7,992 nucleotides of DNA, from assembly GCA_002773185.1 (NCBI GenBank), contig PFBU01000044.1, positions 1-7,992 on the forward strand, in the 5' to 3' direction. Under the pieces are notes generated by a model. It made no database searches. It was not told where the DNA came from and saw nothing but the letters and a program-made list of their open reading frames with translations. The DNA is from Candidatus Magasanikbacteria bacterium CG10_big_fil_rev_8_21_14_0_10_36_16. GTDB taxonomy: Bacteria; Patescibacteriota; Patescibacteriia; Magasanikbacterales; UBA922. Both the position numbers and the translations under genes were made by a program. Shown piece by piece: positions 5,301 to 7,992 of the stretch (position 1 is the first letter of the stretch; every line of letters starts with the position of its first letter).

Positions 5301-7992
5301 TGTGGGAAGTTATATTACAATTTCTGGTAGAAATTTTGGTAGTAATCAAGGTAGCGGTTATGTGACGATTGGTGGAAGAGTTTCTGCGCCATTGCCCGAT
5401 TATTGTAGTACTGATTGGAGTGATACAGAAATAGTAGCTAAGGTGGCTGTAGGTACAGCACTTGGGGCAGACAATGTATATGTTATTACTGACTCTGGTA
5501 AAACAACATCAAGCACTGATGCTTTTGTGAATATTGTAACAGGCGAACCTAGACCAAGTATTTGTGAAGTGACACCTAACCAAGGTTCGGCACCTTTGGC
5601 TGGTAATGACTTTTTGACTCTGACAGGTGAAAATTTTTCTTTACAAGCTGATGGTATTTACTTTTGGGGAAATTCTGCCACAACTAATATTGAAGATGAC
5701 TTAGGTGCTAGTTGGTTTAGTACTTCTACTTTTGTTTCTTACACAAATACTGAATTGAAAGCAAAAATTCCTTATAATTCAACCACTGGCTTGTCTATGA
5801 ATAGTGGTCCTATAGTAGTCAAAGCTAATGGTCAATTTAGTAATGGTATCAATTATCAAGTGATTGATTGTCGCTTGCCTAATCAATCATCACCTGCGAA
5901 TTGGCAATGTTGTCAAAGTGGACCAGAAGCAGGGATTTGGAAAAATGGAAACTTTGTTTGTCAGGATACCACACGTGATGGTGGTTATGTTTGGAGATTT
6001 ACTACTGGCAAAATGCCAGAAGTATTTTCTGTATTGGAGCAATGTGATCTTACTGATACTGGTGGTGTTGTACCTTCACCAACACCTTGGTCAGTTCGTG
6101 ATGCTGGTAAAATAGCTTGTGTCAATGCTCAGATTCAAGCTGTATTTACTTTGAATATTGCTACTACTACTGAGAATTTGGCAAATTTTGATATCTATAC
6201 TTGTGGTGATGATGGAAATAATAGTATTGATTGTGTCGTCACTTCTACTGATGTAACGGGTGATTTTATCAAAGATGTTACGGCAGATACTATTGTATTT
6301 CACAAAACTACTGCAAGTGGTGGTCCTAATTTGCCAAAAAATACTTGGTACTTGGTGGCCATGAAGCCAGAATTACATTCTTATAAGACTGTTTTTCAGG
6401 CTGGGGATTGGGTAGTCAAAACTGAAAAAATACAAGAACCTAGTAATAAGGGATGTGATGTTGGAGGTAAACATTATGCCTACTGTTTTGATTTCAAAAC
6501 CACAAATGAAGTAGACGATATGTGTAAATTGGTTGGAGCCTTGATCAACCCAACTAGTTGGACCACTGAGATATTGGGTGTTATTCAGAGTGATATGTTC
6601 AGAATAGACTATGACCTTCAAAATATTTTTAATGTTGACTTGGTGCATCCTAAATATTTTGATGTTCAGGGTATTACCAATCAACAATGTATTTCGATGG
6701 GTGTGGATGGGCTTGGTTGGGTTTGGGGTCCAACAGATCATCCTGCTAATTCTGTTACTGCTCAGCCAATAAATTCTAGTCCTCCAATTCCTTATCATAC
6801 AGATTCTCGTGGTGTGGCTACTGCATGGAGAGATAATATGTCCACGAACGGTAGTGATATTTTTGCCACTTATGAAAATAAGGATATTTCGCATGACTAT
6901 AATTTGTTGGATGTCTTCTCTGTCTCAGCAAACTATAGTGTGAATAGTCTCGATAATATAAAAACTGTTCAAGATCCTACTAGTAAATATTCTTTGTTTG
7001 GTAATTTTAGTTTGAAAGCCAATTTTACGATCGATGATGCATCAGAAGAAACCATCATAAACGAGACCCTGGCTAATTACCCAGTAGATTATTATAGTTT
7101 TTTTATGTCTCATGACTATTATAGATTTATTTTGTCAAAAAAAGACGAGTATAGATTATATATAGATGATGACTATTTTCTTAATAATATAAATGGTGTT
7201 TTAAGCATAAATCAACATACAAAGACTTTGCATTTTTTCTATGGAAGTATAGATTTGTCTTATGTTGTTCCATCAGACACAACAGATTTTAATGTTGTTG
7301 TGGAAAAATCTGGTGATCAAATAAAATTAAAAGTTGGTGGAATAGTTGTAGATTCAAAAACATTTCTTAATGATATAAAGAAAACAAGTGATTTAGTATT
7401 GGGGAATGTACTTGACATTAGTGGTAATACAAATGAGAATAATTTATTACGTGGAAACATTTCTTTATTAACTATTCATAATGATGAGGGATTGTCATCT
7501 ACCATAGAAGCCACAAGTACTATCTATGTTGACCTCGGTAATCCAAGAGTAATTGGCAAATGGCCATCTTGTACCGAAGCTTGTGTCAATGCTGAGATAG
7601 GTGCCCAGTTCAATCAAATCATGGTAACAAGTACTTATCTTGGGCAAGGTATAACATTGCAACGATGTAGTGATGAAAATTGTATTAGCTTTGTTGGTTC
7701 TTCTATACCTGTAGATGTACATAATGATTCCAATTCCCAAGTTACGATGTATAGTAGTCCTAATGATTTGGTATCTAGTACTTGGTATTTAGTTACTGTT
7801 TCAAGTAGTATCAAGGCTGATGGTGGTACTAGTCCTAGTGGCGGAAAAATTGAAGGAAACCAAGTAAATCCAATAACCTGGAAATTCAAAACCAAGAATT
7901 CTTCTGAACCTTGTGCAATTGATACTGTCGATGTGGTACCTGATCCTTTTTCAGCTTATTATATTGGTCAAAAACAAATTTATAAAGCTGTG
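2398..7992 (+). CDS. Giant T4SS-pilin-like/IPT/LamG/Ig-like surface protein, 3' end outside window
   Basis: Open to the window edge: at least 1865 residues, no stop. An in-frame TAG at 2386 makes ATG 2398 the first start. Residues 1-32 are a signal peptide (VLA|Q); ~58-86 and ~103-125 are the two pilin-type helices with loop TAGGDDTKISTAKK; GGGGG (~134-138) forms a hinge. Ectodomain in order: Ig-like ~174-292 and ~302-428; Cys-rich linker 431-488; IPT/TIG ~491-577 (ITISGRNFG); LamG ~602-821; degenerate IPT ~855-948; IPT ~957-1045 (ITISGRNFG again); IPT-like ~1052-1158; CC/YVWRFTTG segment ~1158-1206; Big_5-type unit ~1225-1400; possible lectin-like insert ~1503-1705; second Big_5-type unit from ~1715. 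Probably an adhesin or carbohydrate-binding surface protein anchored by its N-terminal head, with the C-terminal arm outside. Function and ligand are inference; domain calls are by motif recognition. Confidence 0.88.
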   Translation, partial: MKLFKNKKFKFLFLGLFLAFSLVTILALPVLAQTDTSTLGTNVIDQNIALGSTDIRVTVVRIINTVLGLLGIIAVGIVLYGGFVYMTAGGDDTKISTAKKILTNGIIGLVIILSSFAITKFVLNKLAEATGLNGGGGGDNTNILGNCHEPESEWYALHGADINYCPQFCAEANFVVQSITPSTKGDDVVGMNNVIIRAVFSRAVAGNVADAVKIEKNGLNVTASFTLQFAEGNKIIEAIPNDDCTENLSDGKCLGAGSYTVNILNIKDVNGNLLEIVTSCGTYSRDASFKIDTENIIDKRDPILSNVTLNGQSGSDIELIAGRSYIVTSTIDDRNAVSYGGNSFVSIKIYKQGDSGHVIESHLNGPATINPNNPGDKPGSSPKFSFNYGYRAQPDSNFQLGIPYTLEVVGHDIDNNTTTQILTFIIIPASCTNGVQDSNETGIDTGGVCRGGLGDSCKVQTDCSTSFKCLNADDNLCNPSSPTDVCLCKKWPYIEKVDKNNGAAGNWITISGRNFGNSNGEIYFNYDINGDHVFDYTNVVSLAQCRGNDVWHDNWIIAEVPEKPIGITVNPIISVKNLELAGTNSDSTSTPAYSSSLSQGHILDLHLNESSGANIVDSSGKGNNLQVVGTITYGANGKFDKAFSFEKDADSSTVTTSESGFLKLRVNPGQSLDLQQGSIFAWIKKSSPVIYADTIVSKSSSYGLFVASNGQLAVGEWYTDGLDHGGSTGRVISSGTNVVDGQWHQVGLVFNHGVENSTKLYVDGDLVFTTTTQFYTGYLGDFVVGANNGGGAQFYTGLIDEVNIWNRVLSQDEITSLYNTVAPSYKFTDFTNDDFGPRTADIPDFVSFTYNDIKRPGLCSVKTFAGTTSAEPKTLVTAIGKAFAASIGNLIFGNTPSGIVNWSNELITSAVPFANEGKSAVYVQLPATTDASGKSVPGETSNAVLFTVEGVGANINPIITSITPATTTVGSYITISGRNFGSNQGSGYVTIGGRVSAPLPDYCSTDWSDTEIVAKVAVGTALGADNVYVITDSGKTTSSTDAFVNIVTGEPRPSICEVTPNQGSAPLAGNDFLTLTGENFSLQADGIYFWGNSATTNIEDDLGASWFSTSTFVSYTNTELKAKIPYNSTTGLSMNSGPIVVKANGQFSNGINYQVIDCRLPNQSSPANWQCCQSGPEAGIWKNGNFVCQDTTRDGGYVWRFTTGKMPEVFSVLEQCDLTDTGGVVPSPTPWSVRDAGKIACVNAQIQAVFTLNIATTTENLANFDIYTCGDDGNNSIDCVVTSTDVTGDFIKDVTADTIVFHKTTASGGPNLPKNTWYLVAMKPELHSYKTVFQAGDWVVKTEKIQEPSNKGCDVGGKHYAYCFDFKTTNEVDDMCKLVGALINPTSWTTEILGVIQSDMFRIDYDLQNIFNVDLVHPKYFDVQGITNQQCISMGVDGLGWVWGPTDHPANSVTAQPINSSPPIPYHTDSRGVATAWRDNMSTNGSDIFATYENKDISHDYNLLDVFSVSANYSVNSLDNIKTVQDPTSKYSLFGNFSLKANFTIDDASEETIINETLANYPVDYYSFFMSHDYYRFILSKKDEYRLYIDDDYFLNNINGVLSINQHTKTLHFFYGSIDLSYVVPSDTTDFNVVVEKSGDQIKLKVGGIVVDSKTFLNDIKKTSDLVLGNVLDISGNTNENNLLRGNISLLTIHNDEGLSSTIEATSTIYVDLGNPRVIGKWPSCTEACVNAEIGAQFNQIMVTSTYLGQGITLQRCSDENCISFVGSSIPVDVHNDSNSQVTMYSSPNDLVSSTWYLVTVSSSIKADGGTSPSGGKIEGNQVNPITWKFKTKNSSEPCAIDTVDVVPDPFSAYYIGQKQIYKAV
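2485..2622 (+). repeat. Direct repeat copy 2: pilin-head coding segment
   Basis: Partner of 264-401. Both encode the mature N-terminus AQTDTSTLGTN(I/V)IDQNIAL and RIINTVLGLLGIIAV of the first helix. Upstream (signal peptide) and downstream (loop, second helix) resemblance continues only at protein level, and the ectodomains have no obvious linear alignment. The pattern suggests gene duplication with a conserved head and replaced or diverged body. Confidence 0.85.
3919..3946 (+). repeat. Short direct repeat in IPT motif, copy 1
   Basis: Encodes ITISGRNFG in the first IPT/TIG domain. It matches 5314-5341 over 28 bases with a single mismatch (G/A at the Arg codon). The identity at DNA level, including wobble positions, hints at relatively recent duplication or gene conversion between IPT units. 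Confidence 0.7.
4201..4860 (+). other. LamG/concanavalin-A-like domain within the giant surface protein
   Basis: Residues ~602-821 show the full LamG_3-style pattern: opening LDLHLNESSGANIVDSSGKG, then GKFDKAFSFEKD, then DGQWHQVGLVFNHG with LYVDGDLVF, and closing GLIDEVNIWNRVLSQDEITS. Established: this jelly-roll fold often binds glycans or other ligands and is frequent in bacterial surface proteins. The domain sits between the first IPT unit and a degenerate IPT unit. The ligand cannot be read from the sequence. Confidence 0.85.
5314..5341 (+). repeat. Short direct repeat in IPT motif, copy 2
   Basis: Partner of 3919-3946, encoding ITISGRNFG in the third IPT-type unit (~957-1045), preceded by PIITSITPATTTVG, a standard IPT opening. 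The two copies are about 1.4 kb apart and in the same reading frame, so recombination between them would remove the LamG domain and keep the frame. Confidence 0.7.
6118..6501 (+). repeat. Big_5-type unit, copy 1 (protein-level repeat)
   Basis: Begins at C1241 (ACVNAQIQAVF), carries NTWYLV at 1315-1320 and FKT at 1366-1368, followed by C1376. The same landmarks recur in the same order in the unit starting at C1729. The opening is preceded by a CC (1171-1172) and YVWRFTTG (1197-1203) segment and by VPSPTPW. Repetition is clear at protein level only. Confidence 0.65.
6904..7512 (+). other. Possible second lectin-like beta-sandwich insert
   Basis: Residues ~1503-1705 separate the two Big_5-type units and do not resemble either. 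Alternating hydrophobic strands suggest a jelly roll (FSLKANFTID, YYSFFMSHDYYRFILSKKD, EYRLYIDDD, DFNVVVEKSGDQIKLKVGG, LRGNISLLTIHND), with the last pieces placed like the closing strands of LamG/concanavalin-A-like domains. Leucine codons shift here: over 7081-7500 about 9 TTA to 5 TTG, versus about 2 TTA to 9 TTG over 2941-3720. The fold call is inference. Confidence 0.4.
7582..7992 (+). repeat. Big_5-type unit, copy 2 (cut by window end)
   Basis: Starts at C1729 within WPSCTEACVNAEIGAQFN, with STWYLV at 1794-1799, FKT at 1830-1832 and C1839. Spacings are close to copy 1 (cysteine to WYLV 65 versus 74 residues; FKT to the next cysteine 7 versus 8). The unit is still running at the last base, so more repeats may follow. 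Confidence 0.65.

Noticed and set aside
6205..6237. Second calcium-loop candidate (CGDDGNNSIDC)
   Set aside because: Spacing of the acidic residues does not fit a dockerin or EF-hand loop, and the segment is the inter-cysteine loop of the Big_5-type unit.
165..7992. Alternative genetic code with TGA as Gly (code 25) or Trp (code 4), known in some CPR or small-genome bacteria
   Set aside because: No in-frame TGA occurs in about 2600 codons, while Gly is freely encoded by GGN (mostly GGT) and Trp by TGG. Reassigned TGA would be expected to appear many times.
1..7992. CRISPR array, tRNA/rRNA, insertion sequence or transposase
   Set aside because: No regularly spaced repeats, no cloverleaf-like segment outside coding sequence, and no terminal inverted repeats or transposase motifs; nearly all bases are accounted for by the two genes.

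Overview
The window is almost entirely two large co-directional genes on the + strand. Both encode exported, membrane-anchored surface proteins of one architecture: a signal peptide, then a short two-helix module resembling type IV secretion pilins (VirB2/TrbC-like, the 'T4SS_pilin' family), fused to a long extracellular ectodomain. This fusion, together with the ectodomain motifs (Big_5/SbsA-like Ig folds, IPT/TIG repeats, a LamG domain, and motifs such as 'YVWRFTTG' and 'WPSCTEACVNA') and the AT-rich sequence, suggests a member of the Candidate Phyla Radiation (Patescibacteria), most likely of the Parcubacteria side. The taxonomic assignment is inference from recognised protein style, not from a marker gene.

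Layout. Bases 1-164 are a leader without a gene, holding a plausible sigma-70-type promoter (59-87) and a clear Shine-Dalgarno (153-158). Gene 1 (165-2381, 738 aa, complete) carries the pilin-like head and three Ig-like segments with many cysteines. Only 16 bases separate it from gene 2 (2398 to beyond the window end, at least 1865 aa, no stop reached). Gene 2 carries a near-copy of the same head followed by a much longer mosaic: two Ig-like segments, a Cys-rich linker, IPT/TIG 1 with a calcium-loop-like insert, a LamG/concanavalin-A-like domain, three more IPT/TIG-type units, then a twice-repeated Big_5-type unit whose copies are separated by a possible second lectin-like beta-sandwich with different leucine codon use.

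How they may work together. The genes look like one transcription unit producing paired surface proteins with the same membrane/pilin head and different external arms. Established knowledge: VirB2/TrbC pilins are inner-membrane two-helix proteins that assemble into conjugative pili; IPT, Ig-like and LamG domains are common in adhesins and carbohydrate-binding surface proteins. Inference: the pair may display adhesive or host-contact arms at the cell surface, either through polymerisation of the heads or simply through membrane anchoring. No RNA genes, mobile elements, CRISPR arrays or real minus-strand genes were recognised. The standard bacterial code fits throughout.
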